64,000 nt of DNA from Solirubrobacter sp963736505 (GTDB taxonomy: Bacteria; Actinomycetota; Thermoleophilia; Solirubrobacterales; Solirubrobacteraceae): the NCBI GenBank assembly GCA_963736505.1, contig CAVTOZ010000003.1:1736001-1800000 (forward strand). Reading direction: 5' to 3'. The translations under genes and the position numbers were made by a program. This document shows, piece after piece, positions 37,177 through 45,701 of the stretch. Under the pieces are notes generated by a model. That model was given only the letters and a program-made list of their open reading frames with translations. It had not been told where the DNA came from and made no database searches. The first letter of the stretch is position 1; each line of letters starts with the position of its first letter.

Positions 37177-39480
37177 ATGTCTGAAGTGCACCGGGTCACC
37201 GTCGAAATCGGTGGTACCGAGATCGCCTTCGAGACCGGGAAGATGGCCAAGCAGGCGTCCGGCGCCGTCACCGTGACCGCCGGGGACACCGTCGTCCTGA
37301 GCACCGCCACCGCGGGCAACCTGCGCGACGTGGACTTCCTCCCGCTGACGGTGGACGTGGAGGAGCGGATGTACGCCGCGGGCAAGATCCCCGGCTCCTT
37401 CTTCAAGCGCGAGGGCCGCGCCGGCGAGAAGGCGACGCTGATCGCCCGCATGATCGACCGCCCGCTGCGCCCGCTGTTCCCCAAGGGCTGGCGGCGCGAG
37501 ACGCAGCTGGTCGCGCTCACGCTCTCCGTCGATCAGGTCCACACCTACGACATCCTGGCCATGAACGGCGCGTCCGCCGCGCTGATGGTCTCCGACATCC
37601 CGTTCCCGACCGCCGTCGGCGCCGTGCGCATCGGCAAGGTCGAGGGCGGCGACTTCGTGGTCAACCCCACGGAGGAGCAGCTCCAGACGGCCGACATGGA
37701 CCTCGTGGTCGCCGGCACCGATGAAGCGATCCTGATGGTCGAGGCCGGCGCCAACGAGGTGTCCGAGGCCGAGATCCTCGACGCGCTCGACATCGCGCAC
37801 TCGGCGATCAAGAAGCTGACCGCCGCGCAGCGCGAGCTGGCCGAGAAGGCCGGCAAGCCGAAGATGGAGGTCGAGGTCCCGAAGGCCGACGAGGGGCTGA
37901 TCGAGGAGATCGCCGCCTCGCACGGCGAGGCGCTGGACGAGGCGACGTCCGTCGAGGACAAGCTCGCCCGCCAGGACCAGACCAAGCAGGTCGAGGCGCT
38001 GGTGCTCGCGCAGTACTCGGGCGCGGTCGAGTCCGAGACCTACGAGGAGTACCGCAAGCGCGCGCAGCTGGCGTTCGACGCGCTCGAGAAGCGGATCATC
38101 CGCGAGCGCATCGCGAAGCAGAAGAAGCGTCCCGACGGCCGCTCCGAGCGTGAGATCAGGCCGATCTCGATCGACATCAAGCCGCTCCCGCGCACGCACG
38201 GCTCGGCGCTCTTCACGCGCGGCCAGACGCAGGCGCTGAGCGTCGTCGCGCTCGGCACCACGCGCGAGGAGATGCGCCTGGACAACCTCGGGCTCGAGAC
38301 GTCCAAGCGCTACTTCCACCACTACAACTTCCCGCCCTTCTCGGTGGGCGAGGCCGGCTTCATGCGCGGCCCGAAGCGCCGCGACATCGGCCACGGCGCG
38401 CTCGCCGAGCGCGCGCTGGTCCCGATGATCCCGTCGCAGGAGGACTTCCCCTACACGATCCGCGTCGTGTCGGACATCCTCGAGTCCAACGGCTCGTCCT
38501 CGATGGCGTCCGTCTGCGGCTCCTCGCTGAGCCTGATGGACGCGGGCGTGCCGCTCAAGCGGCCGGTCGCCGGCATCGCGATGGGCCTGATCAAGGAGGG
38601 CGACGACTACGTCGTGCTCTCCGACATCGCCGGCGTCGAGGACCACCTCGGCGACATGGACTTCAAGGTCGCCGGGACCGAGAAGGGCATCACCGCCCTG
38701 CAGATGGACATCAAGATCACGGGCGTCACGTTCGAGATCATGCGCGACGCGCTCGAGCAGGCGCACGAGGGCCGCACGTTCATCCTCGGCAAGATGCACG
38801 AGGCGATCGGCGCCCCGCGCGAGCAGCTGTCGGACTTCGCTCCGCGCATCTCGTCGATCCAGATCGATCCGGAGAAGATCGGCCTGCTGATCGGCAAGGG
38901 CGGCGAGACGATCCGCTCGCTGCAGGAGGAGTACGAGTCCCAGATCGACGTCAACGACGAGGGCCAGGTGCTCGTCTACGCCGTCACCGGCGCCCAGGGC
39001 GACGCCCTGATCGACCGCATCCGGTCGATGACCAAGGAGGTCGAGGTCGGCGACGAGTACAAGGGCAAGGTCGTCAAGACCACGACCTTCGGCGCCTTCG
39101 TCGAGCTCGCCAAGGGCACCGACGGCCTGCTGCACATCTCCAACGTCTCGCCGGGCAACCGCGTCGCGACGGTGGAAGAGGTGCTCAACAAGGGCGACGA
39201 GATCGCCGTCCGCGTGGTCGAGGTCGACAAGGAGCGCGGCCGCATCGGCCTGCGCCTCGCCGAGGACCCCGACATCGCGGGCAAGAGCGCCGAGGAGCTG
39301 GCCACGGTCGGCACCGGCGACCCGTCGATGGGCGGCGGCGGCAGCGGGCGTGACCGCGGCCGCGGCGGCGACCGCGGGCGCAACGGCCGCGGCGGCGGCG
39401 GGCGTGAGGGCGGCGGCGGCGGGCGCGGGCGTGACCGCGACCGCGGGCCGCGCGGCGACCGCGATCCCGACCGCCGGTAA
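37177..39480 (+). CDS. pnp: Polyribonucleotide nucleotidyltransferase (PNPase)
   Basis: 767 residues. Two RNase PH domains (first from MSEVHRVTVEIGGTEIAFETG, second from KRPDGRSEREIRPISID near residue 310), a KH domain with GLLIGKGGETIRSLQEEY near 570 and an S1 domain (KGKVVKTTTFGAFVELAKGTDG) near 630. A glycine/arginine-rich tail of about 55 residues (GGD, GRD and GGGG repeats) extends the C terminus and probably binds RNA. RBS GAGGAAAGAGGA precedes the ATG. Confidence 0.96.
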   Translation: MSEVHRVTVEIGGTEIAFETGKMAKQASGAVTVTAGDTVVLSTATAGNLRDVDFLPLTVDVEERMYAAGKIPGSFFKREGRAGEKATLIARMIDRPLRPLFPKGWRRETQLVALTLSVDQVHTYDILAMNGASAALMVSDIPFPTAVGAVRIGKVEGGDFVVNPTEEQLQTADMDLVVAGTDEAILMVEAGANEVSEAEILDALDIAHSAIKKLTAAQRELAEKAGKPKMEVEVPKADEGLIEEIAASHGEALDEATSVEDKLARQDQTKQVEALVLAQYSGAVESETYEEYRKRAQLAFDALEKRIIRERIAKQKKRPDGRSEREIRPISIDIKPLPRTHGSALFTRGQTQALSVVALGTTREEMRLDNLGLETSKRYFHHYNFPPFSVGEAGFMRGPKRRDIGHGALAERALVPMIPSQEDFPYTIRVVSDILESNGSSSMASVCGSSLSLMDAGVPLKRPVAGIAMGLIKEGDDYVVLSDIAGVEDHLGDMDFKVAGTEKGITALQMDIKITGVTFEIMRDALEQAHEGRTFILGKMHEAIGAPREQLSDFAPRISSIQIDPEKIGLLIGKGGETIRSLQEEYESQIDVNDEGQVLVYAVTGAQGDALIDRIRSMTKEVEVGDEYKGKVVKTTTFGAFVELAKGTDGLLHISNVSPGNRVATVEEVLNKGDEIAVRVVEVDKERGRIGLRLAEDPDIAGKSAEELATVGTGDPSMGGGGSGRDRGRGGDRGRNGRGGGGREGGGGGRGRDRDRGPRGDRDPDRR

Positions 39481-39485
39481 GCGCC

Positions 39486-40814
39486 ATAGCCGAGCACCGC
39501 ATCACGGAGCTGGACTCGGGGCTGCGGATCGTCACGGAGGCAATGCCCTCCGTGCGGTCCGCGGCGCTGGGGTTCTTCGTGGCCACCGGGTCGCGGGGCG
39601 AGGAGACGCAGGAGGCAGGCCTCTCGCACTTCCTCGAGCACCTGCTGTTCCGCGGCACCGATCGCTACGCGTCCGCTGAGATCGACCAGCTGTTCGACGG
39701 CATGGGCGCCGAGCTCAACGCCGGCACGGACAAGGAGAGCACCACGGTCTACGCGCGGATGCTCGACCAGCACCTGCCGGCCGCGTTCGACGTGATGGCG
39801 GACATGGTCTGGCGTCCCGCGTTCAAGGACGTCGACCCCGAGCGCGAGGTCGTGCTCGAGGAGATCGCCATGTACGAGGACGACCCGCAGGACACGGTGT
39901 TCGACGTGCTCGGCGAGGCCGTCTTCGGCGAGCATCCGCTCGGGCGGCCGATCATCGGCCGCGCGCCGGTGATCCGCGACACGCCGGTCGAGCAGATCGC
40001 CGAGTACCACTCGCGCCGCTACGTCCCGCGGCGCGTCGTGATCGCCGCGGCGGGCTCGATCGACCACGACGCGATCGTCGCGCTGGCGGAGCGCACCATG
40101 CGCAACGGCGGCGTGCCGGAGCCGGTCGCGTCGCCGCAGCCGGCGCCGTCGGAGCTGATCCCGGCGATCCGCTTCCAGCGCAAGGACACCGAGCAGTGCC
40201 ACGTCTGCCTCGGCGGCCTCGGGCTGCCGCGCGGCGACGAGCGCCGCTTCGCCTCCCGCGTCCTGGACGCGATCTTCGGCGGGCTGTCCTCGTCGCGGCT
40301 GTTCCAGGCCGTGCGCGAGGAGCGCGGGCTGGCGTACTCGGTCTACTCGTTCGCGGGCCAGTACACCGACACGGGCCAGATCGGCCTGTACGTCGGCACG
40401 CGGCCGGACAACCTCGGCGAGGCGATGAAGGTCGTCGCCGACGAGCTCGAGCGCCTGCGCGAGGTGCCGGCGTCCGAGGCCGAGCTCGTCCGCGCGCGGG
40501 AGAACGTCAAGGCCCGCGTCGTGCTCGGGATGGAGTCCACCGGCGCGCGCATGCACCGGCTGGGCGGCTCGCTGCTGTTCGACCTGCCACTGCTGGACAC
40601 CGACGAGGTGATGGAGCGCATCGACGCGGTCACGCTCGACGACCTGCGATCGCTGACCGACGAGCTGTGGGCGCCGGGCGCGCTCTCCGCGGCCGGCATC
40701 GGCCCGGATGAGGACGCCTTCCGCGGCGCCGTGGAGCCCGTCGCCGGCGCCGCGGAGCCGGTCCCGCTCGACCAGATCGGCGCGACGATCACGCCGGGCG
40801 GGACTCGGCGGTGA
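39486..40814 (+). CDS. M16-family zinc peptidase (processing-peptidase-like), apparent ATA start
   Basis: About 442 residues. Inverted zinc motif HFLEH in AGLSHFLEHLLFRGT with the distal glutamate about 76 residues later (EREVVLEEIAMYEDDP). The first strand ITELDSGLRIVTEAMPSVRSA is conserved and lies upstream of the first ATG (39543). The only near-cognate initiator before it is ATA 39486, five bases after the pnp stop. If ATG 39543 is used, the protein is 423 residues and lacks this strand. pnp followed by an M16 gene is a common actinobacterial order. Confidence 0.88.
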   Translation: MAEHRITELDSGLRIVTEAMPSVRSAALGFFVATGSRGEETQEAGLSHFLEHLLFRGTDRYASAEIDQLFDGMGAELNAGTDKESTTVYARMLDQHLPAAFDVMADMVWRPAFKDVDPEREVVLEEIAMYEDDPQDTVFDVLGEAVFGEHPLGRPIIGRAPVIRDTPVEQIAEYHSRRYVPRRVVIAAAGSIDHDAIVALAERTMRNGGVPEPVASPQPAPSELIPAIRFQRKDTEQCHVCLGGLGLPRGDERRFASRVLDAIFGGLSSSRLFQAVREERGLAYSVYSFAGQYTDTGQIGLYVGTRPDNLGEAMKVVADELERLREVPASEAELVRARENVKARVVLGMESTGARMHRLGGSLLFDLPLLDTDEVMERIDAVTLDDLRSLTDELWAPGALSAAGIGPDEDAFRGAVEPVAGAAEPVPLDQIGATITPGGTRR

Positions 40815-40843
40815 CCGAGCCGCCAGGCGAGGGCCGGGCGTAG

Positions 40844-41509
40844 ATGATCAGGGTCGCGGTCGCGGGCGCCGCGGGGCGCATGGGGCAGACGGTGTGCGCC
40901 GCGATCGAGGGCGCGGACGACATGGAGCTCGCCGGCCGCGCCGACCCGACGCTGGAGACGACGATCGCCGACGTGCTCGAAGGCGCCGACGTGCTCGTCG
41001 ACTTCACGCTCCCCGACCAGGTCGTCGCCAACGCGACGCTGGCGGCCCACGCCGGCGTCCACGTCGTGATCGGCGCCACCGGCTGGGACGAGGCGGCGCT
41101 GCGCGACGGCGTCGGCGGGGCGCCCGCGAACGTCTTCGCGGCGCCCAACTTCGCCATCGGCGCCGTGCTGATGATGCGCTTCGCCGCCGAGGCGTCGAAG
41201 CTGATGCAGCGCGCGGAGATCATCGAGTACCACCACGCGGGCAAGCTCGACGCGCCGTCGGGCACCGCCGCCCGCACGGCCGCGCTGATGGACGGCGACG
41301 TCCCGATCCACTCCGTCCGCCTGCCGGGCATCGTCGCCGACCAGGACGTGATCCTCGGCGACACCGCGCAGACGCTCACCCTCCGCCACGTCACGACCGA
41401 CCGCACGAGCTTCATGCCCGGCGTGCTGCTCGCGATCCGCAGCGTGGCCCAGCTGCCCGAGTCCCCGCTGATCGGGCTCGAGCGGCTTCTATGGCCCTCG
41501 TCGCCGTAA
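40844..41509 (+). CDS. dapB: 4-hydroxy-tetrahydrodipicolinate reductase
   Basis: 221 residues, short for DapB (usually 240-270). N-terminal VAVAGAAGRMGQTV binds NAD(P)H; VLVDFTLPDQVVAN and APNFAIGAVLMMRF follow; the substrate/catalytic segment EYHHAGKLDAPSGTA near residue 128 carries the HH pair and lysine. It acts in lysine/diaminopimelate synthesis after DapA, whose gene lies 1.7 kb downstream. It overlaps the next small gene by 19 bases. Confidence 0.93.
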   Translation: MIRVAVAGAAGRMGQTVCAAIEGADDMELAGRADPTLETTIADVLEGADVLVDFTLPDQVVANATLAAHAGVHVVIGATGWDEAALRDGVGGAPANVFAAPNFAIGAVLMMRFAAEASKLMQRAEIIEYHHAGKLDAPSGTAARTAALMDGDVPIHSVRLPGIVADQDVILGDTAQTLTLRHVTTDRTSFMPGVLLAIRSVAQLPESPLIGLERLLWPSSP

Positions 41510-41784
41510 CCGATCACGCCGTCGAGCGCTACCTGCAGCGCGTGCGCGGCGCGCTGGACGCGCGCACCGAGATCGCGGCGCGCGTCTCGCGCGCGGTCGA
41601 CGCCGGCCGCACCGAGCCGGGGGAGCGCGGCGCGCTGCTCGTGCGCGACGCCGAGCGGCCGGACCTCGTCTACGTGTGCATGCACGACCGCCCGCGCGGG
41701 GAGCTGATCGTCGTCACGCTGTGGGAGGAAGGGGACGACCCCGAGGTGCCGAAGCGGTTCACCGATGCCCTCCGCCGACGCTGA
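41491..41784 (+). CDS. Conserved hypothetical protein, 97 residues
   Basis: From ATG 41491 inside the end of dapB. The N terminus VAVTDHAVERYLQRVRG resembles the start of small proteins with a DHAxERYxxR motif; the second half has VYVCMHDRPRGELIVVTLWEE, a beta-rich segment. No signal peptide, membrane helix or cysteines beyond one. It overlaps dapB by 19 bases and the LigD-type gene by 20 bases, so it is in the same operon. I do not recognise its function. Confidence 0.75.
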   Translation: MALVAVTDHAVERYLQRVRGALDARTEIAARVSRAVDAGRTEPGERGALLVRDAERPDLVYVCMHDRPRGELIVVTLWEEGDDPEVPKRFTDALRRR

Positions 41785-42646
41785 CGTCAAGCTCTCGCAT
41801 CCCGACAAGGTGCTGTTCCCGGACGACGGGATCACGAAGGCCGACCTCGCCGACTACTACGCCGGCGTCGCGGACGCGATGCTCACCCACACGCGCGACC
41901 GGCCGATGAATCTCTGGCGCTGGAACTCCGGCATCGGCGGCCAGCGCATCGTCCAGCAGGGAATCCCGAAGGGCGCGCCGGACTGGGTCGCTCGCGTCGA
42001 GGTCGAGCGCCGCAAGGGCGGCAGCGTCGTGCACGCGATCATCGACGACGCGCGCACGCTGCGCTGGCTGGCCAACCAGAACTGCATCACGCCGCACGTG
42101 TGGCAGAGCCGCGTCGACAAGCTCGACAAGCCCGACCGGATCGTGTTCGACCTCGATCCGTCGGTCGAGGACGAGCTCGAGCAGTTCGACGACGTCCGCG
42201 CCGGCGCGCTCGCGCTCGGCGACCACCTGCGCGAGCTCGGCCTGATCCCGTACGCGATGACCACCGGCTCGCGCGGGATCCACGTCGTCGCGCCGCTGCG
42301 GCGGACCGACACCGCCGACGTCGTGCGCGCGGCGGCCGGGAAGATCGCGGAGGACTTCGCCGCCTCCCACGACACGCTGACCACGTTCTGGCGCAAGGAC
42401 AAGCGCGACGGCCGCATCCTCGTCGACACCGCGCGCAACACGTACGCGCAGACCGTGGTGGCGCCGTACGCCGTGCGCGCGCTGCCCGGCGCGCCCGTCG
42501 CGACGCCGCTGGAATGGGACGAGCTGGGCGATCCGGGGCTGCATCCGCGGCGCTGGACGCTGCGCGACGCGCCCGCCCGCGTGGCCGAGCGCGGGGACCC
42601 CTGGTCGGACATCCGCCGAGACGCGCGCAACCTTCCGGCGCTCTAG
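41765..42646 (+). CDS. LigD-type (PrimPol) DNA polymerase domain protein
   Basis: 293 residues, a stand-alone LigD polymerase domain. LSHPDKVLFPDDGITKADLA is the classic N terminus; the catalytic DLDPS (VFDLDPSVEDE) lies near residue 128, and TGSRGIHVVAPL near 163 forms the nucleotide-binding part of the archaeo-eukaryotic primase fold. Such enzymes fill gaps in non-homologous end joining with Ku. No ligase, phosphoesterase or Ku gene is in the window. Followed by a strong hairpin terminator. Confidence 0.92.
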   Translation: MPSADADVKLSHPDKVLFPDDGITKADLADYYAGVADAMLTHTRDRPMNLWRWNSGIGGQRIVQQGIPKGAPDWVARVEVERRKGGSVVHAIIDDARTLRWLANQNCITPHVWQSRVDKLDKPDRIVFDLDPSVEDELEQFDDVRAGALALGDHLRELGLIPYAMTTGSRGIHVVAPLRRTDTADVVRAAAGKIAEDFAASHDTLTTFWRKDKRDGRILVDTARNTYAQTVVAPYAVRALPGAPVATPLEWDELGDPGLHPRRWTLRDAPARVAERGDPWSDIRRDARNLPAL

Positions 42647-42735
42647 CCGAATACTCCGGATGTCGAGGGGCCGCTCCTGAATACGGAGCCGGGATCCGGG
42701 GGGTTCCCGGCCGCCCCACGCGTACAGCACGGACG

Positions 42736-42760
42736 AGGGGCCCGTCATCGACGGGCCCCT
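42736..42760 (+). terminator. Terminator hairpin after the LigD-type gene
   Basis: AGGGGCCCGTC (42736-42746) and GACGGGCCCCT (42750-42760) form a perfect 11-bp stem with a 3-nt loop. No T-run follows, which is common for high-GC actinobacteria. It ends the M16-dapB-polymerase operon just before a new -10 box at 42767. Confidence 0.7.
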
Positions 42761-42778
42761 CCGCTGTACCTTCGCGAC

Positions 42779-43144
42779 ATGGGCTTCCTCGACAAGGCCA
42801 AGAAGCTCGCCGAGCAGGCGCAGACCAAGCTCGACGAGGTACAGGGCCAGTTCAACCAGCAGCCGGGGGCCGCTCCCGCCGGGCCGGTCACGGAGTACGA
42901 CAAGCACGGCCGCCCGGTCGCGTCCGAGCCCGCGCCGGCGCCGACGCCGGGCGTGCCGGAGACCGGCTCGCCGGCCGCCGCTCCCGTCGAGGCCCCGCCC
43001 GCCGCGCCGCCCGCGCCTCCGACGCCCGCGAGCGAAGCGGTGATGAGCGCGCAGCGCGAGGCAGGGCCGCCGGTCGAGGAAGACCGCAACCACCCCAGCT
43101 ACGCGCCGCCGACGCTGACGAGCGGCGACCCGCTCGCGGGCTGA
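42779..43144 (+). CDS. Proline/alanine-rich hypothetical protein
   Basis: 121 residues. A short amphipathic N-terminal helix (MGFLDKAKKLAEQAQTKLDE) is followed by a disordered Pro/Ala-rich middle and a conserved-looking end (RNHPSYAPPTLTSGDPLAG). No signal peptide or membrane segment. Such small proteins are seen in other actinobacteria without known function. TACCTT (42767-42772) lies six bases before the ATG, implying a leaderless mRNA. Confidence 0.72.
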   Translation: MGFLDKAKKLAEQAQTKLDEVQGQFNQQPGAAPAGPVTEYDKHGRPVASEPAPAPTPGVPETGSPAAAPVEAPPAAPPAPPTPASEAVMSAQREAGPPVEEDRNHPSYAPPTLTSGDPLAG

Positions 43145-43170
43145 CCGCCGAGCGTGCCATCCTAGGGGCC

Positions 43171-44037
43171 ATGCGTCCCTACGAAGGCCTGCTGACGGCC
43201 ATGGTCACCTCCTTTCGCGGCGACGGCTCCGTCGACGAGGAGGCGACCGTCTCGATCGGCCGCCACCTCCTCAACAGCGGCTCGCACGGTCTGGTCGTGG
43301 CGGGGACCACGGGGGAGGCCGCGACGATGGACGACGACGAGCACATCGGCGTCGTCGAGCTGATCGTGCGCGAGCTGGGCGACGAGGGCGTCGTCGTGGC
43401 CGGCACGGGCTCCAACGACACGCGCCACGCGATCCACCTGACCGAGCGCGCCGTCGCCGCCGGGGTGGACGCCGTGCTGTCCGTCACGCCGTACTACAAC
43501 AAGCCGAATCGCCGCGGCATCCTCGCGCACTTCCGCGCGGTCGCCGAAGCCGCCGGCGACACCCCCGTGATCCTCTACAACATCCCGTCGCGCACCGCGA
43601 CGAACATGCCGCCCGACCTGCTCGCCGAGCTGGCGCAGATCGACGGCATCGAAGCCGTCAAGCAGGCCAACAGCGAAGAGCTGCAGCTGATCGACGGGCT
43701 CGCGATCCTGGCCGGCAACGACGACATCTACGCCCGCTGCCTGGACATCGGCGGCGCCGGCGGCATCTGCGTCGCCTCGCACGTCGTCGGGCCGGAGATG
43801 CGCCGCATGTACGACGAGCCGGAGAACCGCGCCGCGCTGGACGAGTCGCTGCAGGAGATCTACGCGGCGATGTTCGTCACCGCCAGCCCCGCGCCGGTCA
43901 AGGCGGCGCTGGCGATGCTCGGCCACGAAGCGGGAACCCTGCGGCTGCCCCTGGTGGAGTGCGACGACGCCGAACGTGAGCACGTTCGCGGCGCGCTCGC
44001 CCGCCACGGCCTGCTGCAGGAGGTCCATACAGCGTGA
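43171..44037 (+). CDS. dapA: 4-hydroxy-tetrahydrodipicolinate synthase
   Basis: 288 residues. TIM-barrel aldolase: GTTGEAATM near residue 45, SVTPYYNKPNRRGI near 106 (catalytic tyrosine), YNIPSRTATNM near 133 and the Schiff-base lysine in GIEAVKQANSEE near 160. It condenses pyruvate with aspartate semialdehyde, the step before DapB. It overlaps RNase J by four bases (GTGA), a dapA-rnj order common in actinobacteria. Confidence 0.94.
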   Translation: MRPYEGLLTAMVTSFRGDGSVDEEATVSIGRHLLNSGSHGLVVAGTTGEAATMDDDEHIGVVELIVRELGDEGVVVAGTGSNDTRHAIHLTERAVAAGVDAVLSVTPYYNKPNRRGILAHFRAVAEAAGDTPVILYNIPSRTATNMPPDLLAELAQIDGIEAVKQANSEELQLIDGLAILAGNDDIYARCLDIGGAGGICVASHVVGPEMRRMYDEPENRAALDESLQEIYAAMFVTASPAPVKAALAMLGHEAGTLRLPLVECDDAEREHVRGALARHGLLQEVHTA

Positions 44038-45701
44038 GTGGCAAACTCCGGATCCTCCCGCTGGGAGGCGTCGGCGAGATCGGCAAGAACCTGACCGTCG
44101 TCGAGTACGACGGCCGGATCGTCGTCGTCGACTGCGGCCTGCGCTTCCCGACGGCCGAGATGATGGGCATCGACCTCGTGCTGCCGGACTTCACGTACCT
44201 GCGCGAGCACGTCGACGCGATCGAGGCGATGGTCATCACGCACGGCCATGAGGACCACCTCGGGGCGCTCCCGTGGGTCCTGCGCGACCTCGGCCAGAAA
44301 GCCGTGCCGATCGTCTACAGCGGCCAGCTGACGGTCGCGATGGCGCGGTCGAAGCTCGACGAGCACAAGCTGCGCGACGTCAACCTCGAGGTCCTGCCGA
44401 TCGGCCAGGTCGTCGAGGCGGGCCCGTTCAAGATCGAGCGCATCCACCTCACGCACTCGATCCCCGACAGCTCCGGGATCGCGTTGACGACCGAGCTCGG
44501 CACGGTCCTGTTCACCGGCGACTACAAGTTCGACCAGACGCCCGTCGGCGGCCCGCCGGCCGACATGGCGCGGCTGGCCGAGTTGGGCCGCGAAGGCGTG
44601 CTGCTGCTGGCGGGCGACTCCACGAACGTCGACCGCGCGGGCATCTCCGCCAGCGAGTCGGTCGTCGGCCCGCACCTGGACCGCCTGTTCGCCCGCTGCC
44701 CGGGCCGCATCGTCGTGACCTGCTTCGCGTCGAACATCCACCGCGTCCAGCAGGTCGTGCACGCGGCCGCCGCCAACGACCGCAAGGTCGCGCTCGTCGG
44801 CCGCTCGATGCGCAAGAACGTCAACATCGGCCGCAGCCTCGGGCACATCGACATCCCCGAGGGAATGCTGCTGCCGCCGCGCGAGATCGACCAGTGGCCG
44901 GACGAGAAGATCGTCGTCATCTCGACCGGTTCGCAGGGCGAGCCGCTGTCGGCGCTGCGCCGCATGGCCTACCGCGACCATCCGCAGGTGGAGCTGCGCA
45001 AGGGCGACACCGTGATCTTCTCCGCGACACCGATCCCGGGCAACGAGCGCGCCGTCAACGAGACGATCGACCGGCTCTACCACATCGGCTGCACGGTCGT
45101 GACGGCCGCCGACGCGCCCATCCACGCCTCCGGACACGGCTACGCGGAGGAGGTCAAGATGATGCTCAACCTCACGCGGCCGCGCTACGTGATGCCGGTC
45201 CACGGCGATTACAAGCGGATGATGATCCACGGCCAGCTGGCCGAGGCGGTCGGCGTCCCGCCGGAGAACATCTTCCAGATGGAGAACGGGCAGTCGCTCG
45301 AGATCGACGCCGACGGCGCGCGCCTGGGCGAGAAGTTCCAGGCCGGCATGATCTTCGTCGACGGCGTGGACATCGGCGACGTGGCCGACGTCGCGCTGCG
45401 CGACCGCCGGATGCTCTCGGCCGACGGCATCTTCATCGTCGTGGCGACCGTGTCCGAGCAGGACGGCTCGTCGGTCGTGCCGCCGGAGGTGCTGGCGCGC
45501 GGCGTGCCGTTCCTGGACGGCAACGCCACGTTCCTGGATCAGCTGCGCGAGGCGGTCGAGGACAGCCTGGACCGCGCGGCCGAGCAGCGGATCACCGAGA
45601 CCGACGTGCTGGAGAGCTTCCTGCACGACGACCTCGCGACGTTCATCTACGAGAAGCTCAAGCGCCGTCCGATGGTGCTGCCGGTCGTCGTCGAGGTGTG
45701 A
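44034..45701 (+). CDS. rnj: Ribonuclease J
   Basis: 555 residues from GTG 44034. Metallo-beta-lactamase/beta-CASP nuclease: ILPLGGVGEIGKNLTVVEY at the start, zinc motif THGHEDHLGALPW near residue 64, FTGDYKFD near 161, VTCFASNIHRVQ (beta-CASP) near 225 and ASGHGYAEEVKMML near 365. It has endonuclease and 5'-3' exonuclease activity in RNA decay and processing. With PNPase and RNase Z this window holds three major RNases. Its end overlaps the convergent MFS gene by 44 bases. Confidence 0.95.
   Translation: MSGKLRILPLGGVGEIGKNLTVVEYDGRIVVVDCGLRFPTAEMMGIDLVLPDFTYLREHVDAIEAMVITHGHEDHLGALPWVLRDLGQKAVPIVYSGQLTVAMARSKLDEHKLRDVNLEVLPIGQVVEAGPFKIERIHLTHSIPDSSGIALTTELGTVLFTGDYKFDQTPVGGPPADMARLAELGREGVLLLAGDSTNVDRAGISASESVVGPHLDRLFARCPGRIVVTCFASNIHRVQQVVHAAAANDRKVALVGRSMRKNVNIGRSLGHIDIPEGMLLPPREIDQWPDEKIVVISTGSQGEPLSALRRMAYRDHPQVELRKGDTVIFSATPIPGNERAVNETIDRLYHIGCTVVTAADAPIHASGHGYAEEVKMMLNLTRPRYVMPVHGDYKRMMIHGQLAEAVGVPPENIFQMENGQSLEIDADGARLGEKFQAGMIFVDGVDIGDVADVALRDRRMLSADGIFIVVATVSEQDGSSVVPPEVLARGVPFLDGNATFLDQLREAVEDSLDRAAEQRITETDVLESFLHDDLATFIYEKLKRRPMVLPVVVEV

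Noticed and set aside
39330..39475. GC-rich tandem repeat near the pnp end
   Set aside because: It encodes the Gly/Arg-rich C-terminal tail of PNPase.
42647..42735. Possible RNA gene after the LigD-type gene
   Set aside because: Only short partial inverted repeats (GCTCC/GGAGC) and two GAATAC copies are seen; no consistent fold or coding potential.
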